NCBI GenBank assembly: GCA_019787685.1
Contig: JAHNUO010000008.1
Coordinates: forward strand, 248,001-312,000
Source of the DNA: Chiua virens
Lineage: Eukaryota > Basidiomycota > Agaricomycetes > Boletales > Boletaceae
Length of the DNA: 64,000 bases
Direction of reading: 5' to 3'
Made by a program: the position numbers and the translations under genes. The notes below the pieces were generated by a model. That model saw nothing but the letters and a program-made list of their open reading frames with translations. It was not told where the DNA came from and did no database searches. Positions 1 through 12,850 of this stretch are shown here, piece after piece (positions within the stretch are counted from its first letter, which is position 1; each line of letters begins with the position of its first letter).

Positions 1-342
1 CTATGTACATCATTTAAGCATGTTCCACATGTGGCATCACATTACATAATGTAATGGATATTTACTCCACTTTATAACATCCATGTTGCTCATGACTGTC
101 CACTACCCAACCCATGTTCCAGGAAGGCAGAAGGTTTTCTGCCTCCTTGTGACAACACAGAGACTTGAAACTTACCCTTGTTGGAATATGTATAATCTGT
201 CCTGACCATTCCAGGTAGTTCCTGTGCTTCTGAGGCTTTCGCTTCTGGAAGTTCTGAGGTTCTTGCGCTCTGGAAGTACTGGAACCACTATAGACTTATT
301 GTAGTACCTTAGGCACTACAATACCAATCATCAATGCAGTAC
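1..342. other. Unassigned AT-rich sequence at left edge
   Basis: I see no convincing coding frame or repeat terminus here. There is a short local duplication of a motif reading tctggaag around 245-280. It ends where an LTR-like sequence begins. Confidence 0.4.
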
Positions 343-1008
343 TGTTACGATTCTTCTTTTCTTTCGCTTTTACTTTGCTTTTACTACACTTGGTACTACA
401 GGTATCTCCTATGTTCAATCTGCAAGGCTTATCCTTGCTTTGGATTACTCAGCAAGGGCTTAACCCTTTGCCCTGTTCGTCTTTTCTTCTTTGATCTGAT
501 TACGTGACTCCAGTCCAACCTGTTGTTCTGTCATCACTTCCTTTCTTCCACTTTCCTGATCCATTAGGGATCTCCTTCATTTCCGTTGTCATTCTGACAG
601 CTTCTGCATTTACCTCTTATATGTTTGTCCGTCCGGTGCTCCTGCCCTGCACGACTCCTTTTGGCCGTTCTGCTCTTCCTGGCCACCCCCTTTTAGACTC
701 TTGATCCATGCACGATTCTCATAGTATACATACCTCACAGTGATACTCCTGTACCCCAGTCTTGATCTATGCAATCTAGCTAGTATCATTGCTCCTCTTC
801 AGGTTTAACCTAAGCTCATTGCTGTGACCAACGTCCAGCTCCTTGGTCCACCCCGATCACAAGGGGCAGTCTTTGGTCCTTCGGGTATAGATTCCCAGAA
901 GGATGCTCTTAGCAATGTCTGAGTGCTAATTTGTCTCACTGGTAGCAATCTGCTGACCAGTAACCCTTCTTGAACTCTTCAGCATGCCATATACCAAGCG
1001 GTTGTTGT
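343..1008 (+). repeat. Truncated LTR, family A (diverged)
   Basis: It begins TGTTACGATTC like the LTRs of the two large gypsy elements at 40-55 kb and shares their order of landmarks: a block naming ttggccac, the pair gcacgattctcatagtat and tgatactcctgtac, then the R-region core agtcttgatct, and the late block tttggtccttcgggtatag. It stops short of the usual TAACA end because a family-B LTR starts at 1009. It is clearly older than the LTRs of the nested elements. No matching partner or TSD is visible, so it is a relic, solo or truncated. Confidence 0.7.
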
Positions 1009-1502
1009 TGTCATATACTGCTCCATTCTCCGTTCCTCCGGATATAACTCTGATTCTATTAGACAATAACTCCAGGTTGATTACCCTCAGGATGCAACTC
1101 TGTGACCCCAGACCTTCATTACATATATATGTTTCCTCTTTTGTTTTAGTACATAACCTGTGTCTCACTTACAAGCACAGCTCCAGCTTCCTCAGTTCCT
1201 AACTTATCTCTGGCTATGTAGTTTCCCAATCTCCCATCTTAGAATTAGTCATTCTCTGTTTCTCTGTATTGCTCATCTCCTTGCTCCATGACTAATCATT
1301 ATATTTCCTCTGAGTATATAAACCATAGTTACTTCAATTGTAACTTTAGTCTGAATATTAGTTTATTTGTATGACTCACTCTGAACACTCTGTAAGACCT
1401 TGACGGTCTTTACTCTGCTTGACTCCACCTTATGTGTTGAGTCTTACATCTACCTCCATTCTCTGTACATCCAAAATTTAGGGACAGACTGTGACAAGGG
1501 CC
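1009..1502 (+). repeat. LTR, family B, truncated, forward copy
   Basis: It starts TGTCATATAC and aligns by eye along its length with the copy at 39109, sharing segments such as tctgaatattagttta, cttgactccac and gggacagactgtgacaag. It contains a TATA-like gagtatataaa near 1311. It breaks off inside the conserved 3' part and meets an inverted copy at 1503. Confidence 0.7.
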
Positions 1503-1768
1503 AGAGTTGTAGCATTGGACGGGACTTGGCTTTACCGTATGTGGTGCACCCTTGTCACAGTCTGTCCCTATACTTTGGACATGCGGAGAACGGAGGTAGA
1601 TATAAGACTCAACACATAAAGTGGAGTCGAGTGGAGCGAAGACCATCAAGGACTTCTAGGAGTGTTTGGAGTGAGTTGTACAAATAAACTAATATTCAGA
1701 CTAAGGGTACACAGTTGGTGTACTACAGTTTATATACTTGGAGTGGAATGGAGAGCTGGAATGTCAGA
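1503..1768 (-). repeat. LTR, family B, partial, inverted copy
   Basis: Read on the minus strand this is the 3' half of a family-B LTR (gacagactgtgacaaggg, cttgactccac, cagtctgaatattag). Together with the forward copy it makes an inverted repeat with arms of about 110 bp (roughly 1390-1502 and 1553-1670) and a spacer of about 50 bp. Confidence 0.65.
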
Positions 1769-2117
1769 GAGGATGTTGGAAGTGTATCTGAGGATGTGGA
1801 TGTGTCTGTTGGGCAGACCAACTCTTCCCAGGTGGACAAGATCGATGAAAATGATGAACCAAATGAAATGAAGCTTGACCACATTGAAGATATGATGGAT
1901 GTAGACGAGAACTCTTCAGAAGGTATGTCACATGTTCCACAGTCTTCCAGTATGTTTTTTCCTTGCTGTTGTGTAGCATTTGTATGTCTAACTAACATGT
2001 GATTCTTCCAACTACTAGACAATAGCATTTGTTCTTGAGAATCAACCACTGGGAAAAAGTGTGCAAGAGTCAACAATGTTGACATATGAGCACAGTCCCA
2101 GAGCAGAGCATGCTTAG
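1769..2117 (+). other. Acidic coding-like relic, unassigned
   Basis: A plus-strand frame from about 1740 to 2000 encodes an acidic stretch rich in Asp, Glu and Ser (DVDVSVGQTNSSQVDKID and DHIEDMMDVDENSSEG) before losing character after a possible donor site at 1921. A similar acid-coding stretch follows family-B LTR sequence near 38915-39060, so it may belong to the same repeat. I assign no function. Confidence 0.3.
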
Positions 2118-2700
2118 TCTTACGATTTCTTTCTTCCCTTCATTTCACTTGTTCTACTTTTCTTTACTTGATACCTAGGTATCCTCATATGTTCATCCAT
2201 ACATCATTTCTCTTACATAACCAGCATCGGCATTACCCGCATGCTTACTCCTTTCATTCTTGTCATCTTCCAATGGTATCACTCTTACTCATTTCATTCT
2301 CATCATCATCCAATGGCTTTGCATTTGTCATTTCATCTTCATCATCGTCCGTTGCCATTGCATAGTATGATTCCTCCTTTTGGCCCTTTTCATTCTGCTC
2401 TTCTTGGCCACCCCTTTTTAGGACACTTGGTCTGTGCATGATTCCTATAGTATAAATGCCTCGCAGTGCTACTCCTGTACCCTAGTCTTGATCTCTGCAA
2501 TCTAGCTGAGTATCACTGCTCCACTCGGAACCTTCCTTGTGACCACTCGACCTGGGAGTCCTCAAGTCCTTACTTGAACACTCGGACTCTTTATAGTCAA
2601 CCCTCGACCCTCAAACGACCCTTGGGTATAGATTCCCAAAAGGACAACTCTCACCAATGCCTGAGTTTCTACTCATCTCTCTGGTAGCAACCCACTGACC
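2118..2700 (+). repeat. Truncated LTR, family A (element 2 subfamily)
   Basis: It runs parallel to the 731-bp LTR of element 2: tacgatttctttctt at the start, gatacctaggtatcctcat, the TATA-like tagtataaatgcctcgcag, agtcttgatctctgcaatc, then gggtatagattcccaa. Its opening TG has become TC. It loses similarity after the segment reading ctggtagcaa, so the last 100 bp or more are missing. Confidence 0.7.
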
Positions 2701-4856
2701 ACAGGCAAAGGAGGAGTCAAACACCTACATGAAGGAGTCTGCCACCAAAAATGTCCAGGCAAGCAAGACATAAGGTGGCACAGATGATAGGCCAATTCAG
2801 CTCATGCAGGATCTCCCTCAGACTGAAAGAAACCTCAAGGACATTAAAAAGAAAGCAAGAATAGGCGCAAGGGGAAACAGAAGATCACAGCACATCAGGA
2901 GTACATTATCACAGATGTCATTAGAAGTCAAACAGGATATGATATGGTCACTGTCATGATTTCCCCCATTGAAAGTCCAGCTATAATGTCTCAAATCCAT
3001 GCTAAGATGTCCTCCAATCCATGTACTGCCATCAAGGAAGGTCTACCATCAATGCAGCCCTCATCATCCAAAGTCAGGCTTTCCACTGGCATGCACAATA
3101 ATGTATCATCTGAACAATGCTCAACACTGGATGACCTGTGGACAGGATGTGAACCCTGGCAGAAGAGTACAAGAATGGAAGTGACATCAATACTGAGGTA
3201 GGTCATATCCACTTTCTCAATAGTATGAGATTTGATGAGCTGAATAGCTTATGTACCTATTCACTATAGTGAAGGTGAAATATGATGCAAACAAACCAAG
3301 GTTCCAGAATATCATCTCATGTGTGAGAGGTGATAAATGTGCCTTTGTATGTTATGATTTCACCTTTCTTAGCTTTTCTGGCATATAGCTGATGACATCC
3401 TGTAGAAAACATTCATCAAAGATATCACACAAATGGCTACATGACTTCATAAGATGGAGAAGGAGAAGGATAGCAAAGTGACTGACAAAGTTAGAAATGG
3501 GCTACTTATTCTAGCACACAAATGTAGATTGACAAAGTGATGTTATTCCATATGGTACTATAGATACCACTCCCTTTGCCTTTGTTGGCACACAGGGCAC
3601 CTGTAATGAACATGAGACTTTTTAGCCTGATTCATAGTGTCCAGTGTGATCTGATCCTTCCATCGCATGCATGTACCTTCCTTAGTTGCATCCACTTTAT
3701 GAAAAGCTTTTCAAATTGCTGATGTCTATACCCCATTTTCCACTACACCATGACATTTCCCTCTGGACATTGGAACACATAGAAACTTGATGAAATCTGG
3801 GTCCAATGAAAGCTGTCTTTCATCTGCTAGTTTGGCAACTGCTTCCTTCATCTGTGACACTGCTTCTTTCAGTAGGCCTTGTAAGCAATTGCAATGAAGC
3901 TAGCTGTGCCCTGGCAAAAGCTTGAGGAATTCTGGAAACCATTCTTGAATCAGCCATTCAAACTAGTCAATCATTTGCATACCTCTAACATAGGATTCAT
4001 CTTGGCATTTTTGATCAACCAGTGTGTATACACATTGTCTTTTCCTATAAATATACCACTGGAACTCTCCTCTGAAAACTCTATAATATCTGCAGGTGCT
4101 GTCATGCTTTTAGTTCAATTTCATCAAAATTAGATGACATTTGTCTAGACAACTTACACATGATTTGCTCTGGAGCAATGATGTCTAGGTGATCCGATAG
4201 CACAAGCTCCATCCTTCCCACATCTGCAGTGATGCTTGAGTGATAATCAGACTGTGAATATCATTTCTATCATAGATGGATTTTATATACATATCATTAG
4301 ATATGTATATCATCCTTCCTGTAGTACCATCTGATGGAAATCCATGCTTTCTGTGACCATGCTCAGTCACAATAATTTTATGAATGAAATCACAATGCAC
4401 ATATGTACGTAGATATTCTTGATACATTAAACTCTTATTTCTTGTATCACACCATATCATATTAGCATGAAACCTGGATTGATGCCAGTGTGCTCAACTT
4501 CTTTCTTCTATGCAAGTGGTATTCTGTTCAGGGACAAACACATGTCCGTTATGTCGATGTGTTCTCTGTGATGCTTTCCATCAGCTTCTCTGGTATTCTG
4601 GCATTGCCTGATTGTTATGATACCCCTTTACAATAACTTTACTACACTTAGCCCAAGAAGGCAAGTGCTCACATGACCCAATGTATGTGACATTTCATAT
4701 GGCATTTGCTGATTGGTCACTACTTTTGTTATCTCTTATCATCATACAATTCTCTTCTCCTTTTATCATTGGTCACTCATATCCATACCTCTTTTATCTT
4801 ACTAATATTCTTACACTTCTTCACTAGCCCTAAACTCTTAGCTAGACATATTTAAG
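2701..4856 (-). other. Degenerate sequence downstream of helicase relic
   Basis: This stretch lies 3' of the helicase relic on the minus strand and probably held its C-terminal half, but no frame stays open long enough to prove it. Short frames exist on both strands (for example plus 2944-3201 and minus 4460-4185). I recognise no domain in them. Confidence 0.3.
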
Positions 4857-7800
4857 TCATAGGATTGCCAATTCCTCTCCATCATTCTCCTGGGCTACAG
4901 AATCAATGATTTGCCTTGGGATGTTATTGGTTGGAAGTGGTCCCTTGAGAACATACTCCAACTCTGGTTGATTGCTGCTTTGACAAATCTTCACTGCATT
5001 GTTCAATAATCCAAATATCGCTTTCAGAGCTGGAACACTTCCAGGAGGCAGTCCCACTGAGCAAGATGACTTGCACACATTGCTCTTGTAGCTCTCTGAC
5101 ATGAGCAAGGAAGGAGTGGAAATCATGTGAGAGTAATGGGAGATGAGCTTCATCAAACACCAGGCAAGTAATTGGAAGGTCTTGATTAAGTTTTGCAATT
5201 TGAGTATGCCATCTACCGGTTGCTGCTCAATCTGCAGACACAAGAATCAAATTGATGCCATGATTGAGCTTTCCTTCATGAGTAGATGAATTATACTCCT
5301 GATAGGGAATGTTCATATCTTCCAGCTTTCACTGCCAATTAGTCATCAGGGACCTCAATGGCAAGATGACAATGATGCCTGTGTTTGGTGATAGCTTGGC
5401 AGGAAGTATGGCTAGCATAGGCTTTCCACCACCAGTCTTCAACATAGCAACCACATCTGTCTTGCGTTCAATGACAGCAATAACGGCATGCTTTTGTTCA
5501 TTTGAAGTCCATGTAGCCTCTGGGTTCTTTAAGGGATGTTGCAGAACTTCAAGACACTTCCAGTATTGGGTATATGATATATTGAATCTTGAGATACATT
5601 CTAAGGTTAAATTGAAGAAGAAAATGTATTTCAATGGAATCACATACTGAAATCATGTGAGCTTGACATATGTATTGGATGTCATGTGAGATTGGTCATG
5701 GGAATGTCCTGAGTTCATAACCTTGAGATTAGCTGGTTAAGGTTGTATTTCTAGAATCTATTGGTAAATAAGTGGAGATGATTTCGAAGATGATGGCACT
5801 TATGTGTCTTTATGTGCATGGAAACCATATCTACCCATGGACTGTCATAGAGTTCTTCAAAGTCCATATTCTCAAGGTTTGTTCCTAATTCATTGTTTTC
5901 TAAGAGGTATTGGTAAGTAAAAATAGGTTTAAACATCATTGTACATACCAGTCTACTTTGGTGTGGAAAGTGAATTTGCATCAATATCTATGCCATCCAT
6001 ATTACATGGGCTTTTGGCCACTTGTGATGACCATTCATCATCATTGAGAGCCTTTTTAATTGTGGATATGATGGTAGGGTTGATGTTCTCTATGAATGCC
6101 TTGATTAAATGAGCTTCTATTTCACTAAGCAGCATATCTGTATTCATTCCAAGATTCGATCCACAATACAGTCTTCAGAGATGTTTGGTTGATGTGATTG
6201 AAGGTTGCCTAGTACATCTCTCTATAAATTCTTGCCCAGTTGACCCGACTTAGCAAGATGATAGAAGTTGGCCAAACCAGAATCCTTGTAGGATAGACCT
6301 AGTCTACCTGGCATGGTGTGTATAATCTGCTGCCATTTGATACTAGCATCTAGGAAATGAGAAAGAAGATCCTCTGCAGCACCTGCCAGAGCATCAGGGC
6401 TGAGACCATAAACATGATTCTCAGTTGCTTGTGAGTGACCAGCTTGTAATGCATCAACTGTTTCACCTTCATCAAGGTCTAATAGGTCTTTGGTATAGTT
6501 TGCCAGCTTTCACTTGAAGGCAATGCTGATGTAATGCCATGGGTTGATTGTGAGCTTGCACTAAACATGTGGTAAACTTGCATGACCCATAATATTGCTG
6601 AGATCTTTGGTAGTGAATAGTTTATCCACATTGACAAAGATGTGGTTTTGATAGAGATGCAAAGTATCTTGTGGATTTGCATAGCAGAGGAATATAGCAA
6701 GCTCTGCAAATGGTCTTGCCTGTGCCAGGGATTGAATCATGAGGTCACTGGTAATGCTATCCAGTAAATGGGAAATAAGCTCGTCATGACCAGTCTGGGA
6801 TCCCATCTTGTTATATTGACGAAGAAGGGCTACATGTCTTCCAAGAATGACTAAATTTTGCTGGGAGTGATACCTGGTGTTGCTGAAGACCATGAGAGTG
6901 AGCTCTGTGCCATGTCCTGGTGCACCACTGAGCATTTCGCAATGCATGAGGAGATGTCCTTGAAATTCAGCATAGTCTCAAAGCCAATGTCAAAGTGCTC
7001 CACAATTTCATTTCATGGTTCCTTCAGTGAAGCATCCAAAGAAGCACCAGATATCTGGATTAGCCATAAAAGCATTGGCCAATGCATCATGATTATTGAA
7101 GCAAGTGTTATAGGTATCTGTGAAAAAGGAATAATTGACTTCATGATTGTCCAATGAATCTGAAAGGTGATCATAGGAGATGTGCAAATTAATGCCTTGC
7201 AAAACCTTTTTTCCCAAAGGTCTATAATAGTTTCTCTACTGGATTAAAACATAGTCCTCAGCTGGTGAAGGTGAATTTGGTCTCCCTTGAACACCATATG
7301 TTTCCAGTTTACACGATCTAGCCACTAGAGGCAAGGTAAGCTTTGTGTCTGAAAAGAAACTAAAGATGCATAATGTTGCAAAGCCCAAATGCGACTGAAA
7401 GGGAAGTTGGATTTCTCTGTAAACCATGGGAGAAGGTCATTGCAACTATTGATCTCATTGCCTTCACGCTTGATAGGAGCAAGATGTTTAATCTCCAAAA
7501 GACAGGTGAGATGAGTGCAGTATTGGAATTTAGTGAGATAACCAGTAATATCTTTAGGTTCCAAATGTTCACCATGTTTTTTGAGGGTATAGAGGATGAG
7601 GAGGCATTCTGTAGGACAGGGGATATGATTTTCAAGTGACCTGGTCCATATGGCTAGTCAAAGGCCACACAAGAGTTCATGCAATATAGGGATAGCATTA
7701 CATTGAGATTTGTTTTGAAGTGTAGAGTGCAATTGTTCAACTTGATCCTTCACCTCCTGAGGTAGTGGGATTTGATAGTGATTTTGAGATAATGACTGAA

Positions 7801-9347
7801 CCAGCATGCAGAGGAGACTAATGGTGGGTCGAATATATCTTTTTAGGATTTCTGGTTCTTGGTGTGATTGAAGTGGAGTATTAGAGATACCACTAGAAAT
7901 TCCAAGTCAGATTTAGAATTGACCACAAATGTTTATGAAACTACTTACTCTGACTTGGGATCTGGAGAATTCAACATTTGCCTAACCAGGTCATCTGAAT
8001 ATCTCAATGTTTCCATTGCATCTGCAAAGTATTTCTGGACCACACTTCTAATTCCTGGAACTTAAGGATCCAGGTCAAGTGTATCTGGAATTTCCATCAA
8101 CTTGCGGAGTTTATGAGGGTCATATCCAGCAATGTGCTCATGCCAGTGAGTAAAGTGGAGCCAGGGGGAGATGAGCTGCTCATCTTGAGGAGGTGATTGA
8201 GCTTTCATATTTTGTGACATTTTGTAATGGATAGCTTCAATTATCCTATGAGTGATAGGCTCTTGAGAAATTAACATAGGAGCAACCATGGGGTAGAATT
8301 GGCAACCTGCCATAGCATACGAGAAGTACCACTTGCATTGAGCTGTTGCATCTTGTAAGATATTCATTTCTGAGGTAGGAATATTTGGATGGGCAAGGTT
8401 GTGATGGCTTTTAGATTTTTCTTTGATCCCAAGACACATGGGCATGTAGAACAGGCAAATCCATCTAAAAGCTTCAAACCTTTGAATGCTGGCATGCCTT
8501 CCATGGTAAGTGAAGGTTCAGGAAGATTCTCTGACAGGCCTAAAAAAGCAACCAGTTCATCAAAGAAGGTTGTTTGGAGTTTAGTACCATGATGCTTGTG
8601 GCACAAGTGGCCTGGAACCTGAAGGCTACAAGACAAATGTTGCAGCAGAAAGCATTGAGAACAGGATCAATCACAATGTTGATACTGTTCAAAATGGATG
8701 GTGGAGTAACTGGTCTGTTGAATCAAAGATCTGGACAATGTGAGTGTTGTTGTTTGTAGTATACTTGTCAAATATTGTACTTACTGGTGGAGACAGGATT
8801 ACTAAATCACAGATAGGATCACCATTGTGGTCACTCTGGTGACTGTCCAAAATGCCAGACTGTGCACTCTAAGAACCAGTATCAATAGAGAAGGCCTGTA
8901 TTAATATGATTGTACACACCTCTGCATTCATCTGTTCCAAAGAACCACATGTGTTAGCAAGTGCTTTTGAAGAAACCTGTGAAGAAAGGTATACATGTGA
9001 GAGAATAGTCTAAGAAAAAGAATATGACACATACATCATTTTGTCCTGAGCATCTAAAGAAATACTTTCATGGTTGATAGATTCATCCATGGCATTATTT
9101 TTATTTGCTGTGTTATTGTCCAGGAACTATAACAGATGAAAAGCTAGGATACAAAAACATGCTACCAATGACTCACATTTAATGGATTTACCCATGTCTT
9201 CTGCTTGTGTAGATGCTTCTTTAGGCCCTTCAAAGTGGAAAACCCTTTTTCCTTAGGACATCCACCCACTGTACAATGACATTGGTAATTGTTTTGTTCA
9301 TTCATTTGAACTGTAATCTGGCCAAGTTCTAGAATAGTGATGGTCAC
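4857..9347 (-). pseudogene. RecQ-like (telomere-linked type) helicase pseudogene with zinc-finger N-terminus
   Basis: On the minus strand, in order: a C2H2-like finger (9290-9220: two Cys four apart and a His pair, the second imperfect); a segment with a CSTCPCVLGSKKNL motif (8500-8370), as in the Cys/His domain usually preceding such helicases; segments with FSRIWALQHYASLVSF and FKGDQIHL (7400-7230); a segment with HGTELTLMVFSNTRY (6900-6860); and the ATPase core. In the core, motif I reads LKTGGGKP (about 5445-5422), motif II VFDEAHL (5163-5140) and motif III LLSGTA (near 5060), followed in another frame by PPGSVPALKAIFGLLNNA. In-frame TGA codons and at least one frameshift after motif III make it a pseudogene. 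The family is a 3'-to-5' DNA helicase, often subtelomeric in fungi; the assignment is from recalled motifs. Confidence 0.7.
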
Positions 9348-10940
9348 ACTATCACTAAGACCAACAATGCATCACTTTTGATGCTTAGAGTATTCATTGC
9401 AAGTATTAAGGTTGAGCTTACACTTTCCACAAGTGGGCATAGTGTAAAAGAAGAGAATGGATGTAATGAGGTGATGATGATGTGATGTCAAGAAAGGTTC
9501 AACATTGATGAGTCATCTTGTTCTTGTATGAAATATGATGAAATAATCTATATGACAAATATGCAATGATGATATAATACTACATATATAATTATAATTA
9601 TGTAATCATGACACAATACACCTAATCCTTATATCAAATCAAATTAGATTGTATGTACTGTCTAATAAGGCTCATAGCTTGTACTTCATTGTACTGAGTT
9701 CCAAGAGTGAAATAGCATCAGAGGAGACTTAGAAAAGCAAGGGTGGTGTAAACTGAACCCAATGCCCATAGATAGTCTTTGTAGACAGTGCATGGACAGT
9801 ACAAAGGCCTTATGTACCCAATACTACCCCATGTGACCCCACACTACCTCATGCTACTTTCTACTATCCCACACTGCCCCATGCTGACCCCATAACACCC
9901 TGTGCTACCCCATGCATCCCTACCCCATGCATTCCCACAGTCATAGACAGTGAGATGCCATGCTACTCTATGATGTCCCTACTCACATGGGTGCACACAC
10001 TCACATGGGCCATACTCACATGGACATACACATAGCACAGGTACATATATATTGTCTCAACCTAACTGCCTAACTGCCTAACAAGATCCTTATAACTCAT
10101 TAACTAAACCAGACTGCAATGTGATTTACGAGCATGGCTAGCAGTGGTTTCAGATGATAAAAAATCTGACATGCATGCACGCAGGGATATAGATGTGTGT
10201 CTATCTGCCATGAGATTATTAGTGTTAACCAGTGGGTAGTTGTGTTTGATTTATTTTATTTTGTTTGTTTTCATGTTTGGTTCATTTTCATTTTCTTCAT
10301 TTTCACTTGGGAGGGTGAGTGCTTTTCTCAATCTTGTTCATCTTTCTCACTTTGCTTTAGTTGGTGGTGGTACATAATGTGAAATGCTTCACATATTCAG
10401 AACCAGGTCAGTTCATTTCCATACTTCTCATCTTGCTTAGTTTTTCATTTTGCGCAATTTTTCATCAATTTCACCTTGCATATCACACACAGATCACCCT
10501 TATATTTCTCTTGGATTACTTGCAATTTCTCATCAATTTGTCTTTGCTTTGTATTTGCATAATCATCAATTTTCCTCTTTTTTCTATTTTGTTTGGTTGA
10601 CATAGTGGTCAAATTTACCTCAAATCATAGTTAGAGATTCACTCAGACCATGGTCTACCTAGTGTAATTTTTTGGTCACTTGACAGTCACATTACTGCAA
10701 GATTGCATTTCATTTTTGCTTTTTTTGTTTTTTTTTGTTTTTTTTTGCTATGACTTGCAAGCAATTTGTGGTCTGATCTTGGTCAAATATTCCTCATATT
10801 TGTGTCTTGTTTGCCTCCATTTCCACTTATACATCACTCACAATTTTCTCTGATTTTTTCTGATTTTTTCATAATAATTTATTTATTCATCTATCTATAC
10901 ATCTGTCCATCTGTTTCCAGTACTGCAAATGGTCATTCAA
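9348..10940. other. Non-coding, low-complexity spacer
   Basis: No supported gene. 9540-9620 is very AT-rich. 9805-9930 is a loose tandem run of units like accccatgct and acccca. 10240-10900 is T-rich on the plus strand with poly-T runs at 10719-10748. The small frames here are short and of biased composition, so I do not call them. Confidence 0.5.
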
Positions 10941-11960
10941 ATGGCTAGGAAAACAAACACTCCACCTCCCTTTGATATGCCTTCTCTGCTTCACGCTCCC
11001 TCTCCTCACCCTGTTCTGCCCTGTACTTGGTACAGGCCTTGGTGCAGGGAGTGGGGCAGGAAGAAAGGTGTGGAGGCATGTGTTGCTTAACCCCTGCAGC
11101 AACAGCAGCCTCCAAGGCCACAGAGAGCTCCTCCTGCATTTGGGTTAGTATGCATGTGGTGACAAGGGCGCATGCTGCTCACCATCGCCTTCCCCTACTC
11201 CTTTGCCCATCTCTACCTTGTCTCTTTTGGTGCATTCTCTTCTGGCCTCCTATCCACCTTTACTTGCACCGTGGCGATTGTGGCATTGAACTCATCCTGT
11301 GCCTCTACTTGCACAGGCATAAGGGGAGGGTGCTCAGTGAGCATTTGTACTCGTTGGAGAGGGATCCTCATGGCGGTGATGAGGAAAAGTGAAGAGGTGG
11401 AAAATACACAACTCTCTTGGTATGGGTTTGTGTTTCAGAGTCCATATTATTGCTGGTAGGATGGACAAGGGTGGGTGTCTGCACAAAGCACGATATAAGC
11501 CAACACCATGTAGCACAAGAGGTAAACTGCTGGAAAGACCGGCAGCACATTCGTCACAGTCTGCTCTGGCTTGTCAACGGCAGAGCTAGGTCTTCATTGC
11601 TGGGTACCAAAGAGAAGTTTCATTTGGAAGTATGTAAGTTGGGCATGGCATGCCTGTTTGCACTTGCTGATCTTGTTTCTTTGCATAGAATGGAATTCCT
11701 GTGGGTGTTTGTGACCTGGCAGCAGGTAAGTCACTTTTTATGCCAGGAATCTTACCTGACCACCATCAAAGGCAACCTGGCCACATCTGCTCAAGGTGAG
11801 CTGACCCCTGTTTGGCCCCATTGTGCATATCACCTCTTTATACCTCGTTCACACTCATCTCAGCCTTACTCATGCATGTGAAAATACATGTGTGCATGCT
11901 CTATTTCGACACGCTGTAGATGTGTGGAAAGCGCCTGTGCAGAACTTAGGTTTGTTTGGT
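10941..11960 (-). pseudogene. Coding-like relic, possible C-terminal part of a hAT transposase
   Basis: The minus strand encodes a charged, alanine-rich piece (ALEAAVAAGVKQHMPP, then EREREAEKAYQREV) at 11139-10945, preceded by several short frames. Its position just 3' of the hAT-like segment at 11960-12490 suggests it could be the rest of that gene, but I recognise no catalytic or dimerisation motif. It could equally be an unrelated relic. Confidence 0.25.
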
Positions 11961-12490
11961 CTAAGGTTACTTCATACAGGATCAGGCCATTGTGAGCCAG
12001 CCATGCTCTCTTTCCCTCGTGGTAAAGGCTGATTCCCTCTGCTTGTAACTATTCCAGATTCTCCACAGTGGTATTGAAATCTGATGCACCACCAAGTGTG
12101 ATCAGCCTCCAGGGCTTGAATCTTGCTCAAGACATCAAAGAAATGGATGAGATTCTTGTCAGAGTGAGGGCCTGATATTTTCCTAAAAGCCACAGGGTGA
12201 GCACATGTGCTTATGTGGCACTTTGGGTCTGATGCACAATAGTGTGCTGCTATGGCCATGAATAAAACCAAACTCTGTTATGTCCATAAATTGCTTGTGA
12301 ATGAGACACATATAAGTGACCTCTGCTGCATATATTTAAGCCAGGCTTGAAAAGCTTTGACAGATACACTGGGTAGGGAAGGGACAAGAAGTAGCAGTAG
12401 TGAAGGGCCTTTACAGGAATGTGGCGGGCCCTCTACCAAGCAAAGGAAAAAAGAGGCACCTCTCGCACACTGATTCATTCTCACAGTTCG
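11961..12490 (-). pseudogene. hAT-type transposase fragment, decayed
   Basis: Two adjacent minus-strand frames (12484-12278 and 12271-11972) together read like the start of the RNase H-like core of basidiomycete hAT transposases: ICVSFTSNLWT, MAIAAHYCA, then AFRKISGPHSDKN and LIHFFDVLSKIQ. In the family this is the region around the first catalytic Asp (typically DxWTS); here that residue reads Asn (SNLWT). A stop separates the frames. The transposase would act on terminal inverted repeats and make 8-bp target duplications, as seen at 28.2 and 33.1 kb, but no link to those copies is shown. Confidence 0.45.
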
Positions 12491-12850
12491 TACATGAGAT
12501 GCCTGTGAGCAAATTTAGGGCATCCCCAGAAGCAGTGGAAAAGAGATCACGCAGTGGCATGTGGGGGAATGGTCATACAAAGATGTAAGCTGGGAGCTGC
12601 ATGTGCCCTGGGAGGGTGGCCGCTTGCAGAAGCCTGGCCTCAAAAATGTATTGAAAGATAGACCAGTGAGGGTTCTGAGTTGTGATCATCTACAATGCTC
12701 TTCGTAGTGCAACACACTGTGTTTGCTGCACTTGATTGCTCATGCCATGGTTATGGGGCAATTTAATTGCCAAGGTGCAAACCTACCAACTGGAGACAGC
12801 AAGGACAATCTTCTCAGCCGCAGAAGAACATTGATTTGAATACTAGCAAA
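12491..12850. other. Unassigned sequence before solo LTR
   Basis: No supported gene. Short frames exist on both strands but none shows a recognisable motif. The last five bases (GCAAA, 12846-12850) are the left target-site duplication of the solo LTR that follows. Confidence 0.4.

Noticed and set aside
840..900. A tRNA-like B-box motif in the LTR block containing ggtccttcgggtatag
   Set aside because: No A box, no cloverleaf and no CCA-proximal stem; the block recurs in every family-A LTR, so it is LTR sequence.
9805..9930. Telomere-like or satellite repeat in the acccca-rich stretch
   Set aside because: Units vary in length and sequence and do not match a known fungal telomere repeat; it is simple low-complexity DNA.
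10200..10900. Hydrophobic frames such as 10361-10600 that look like membrane proteins
   Set aside because: The stretch is T-rich and any frame would encode Phe, Leu and Ile runs; no start context, homologue pattern or conserved motif supports a gene.
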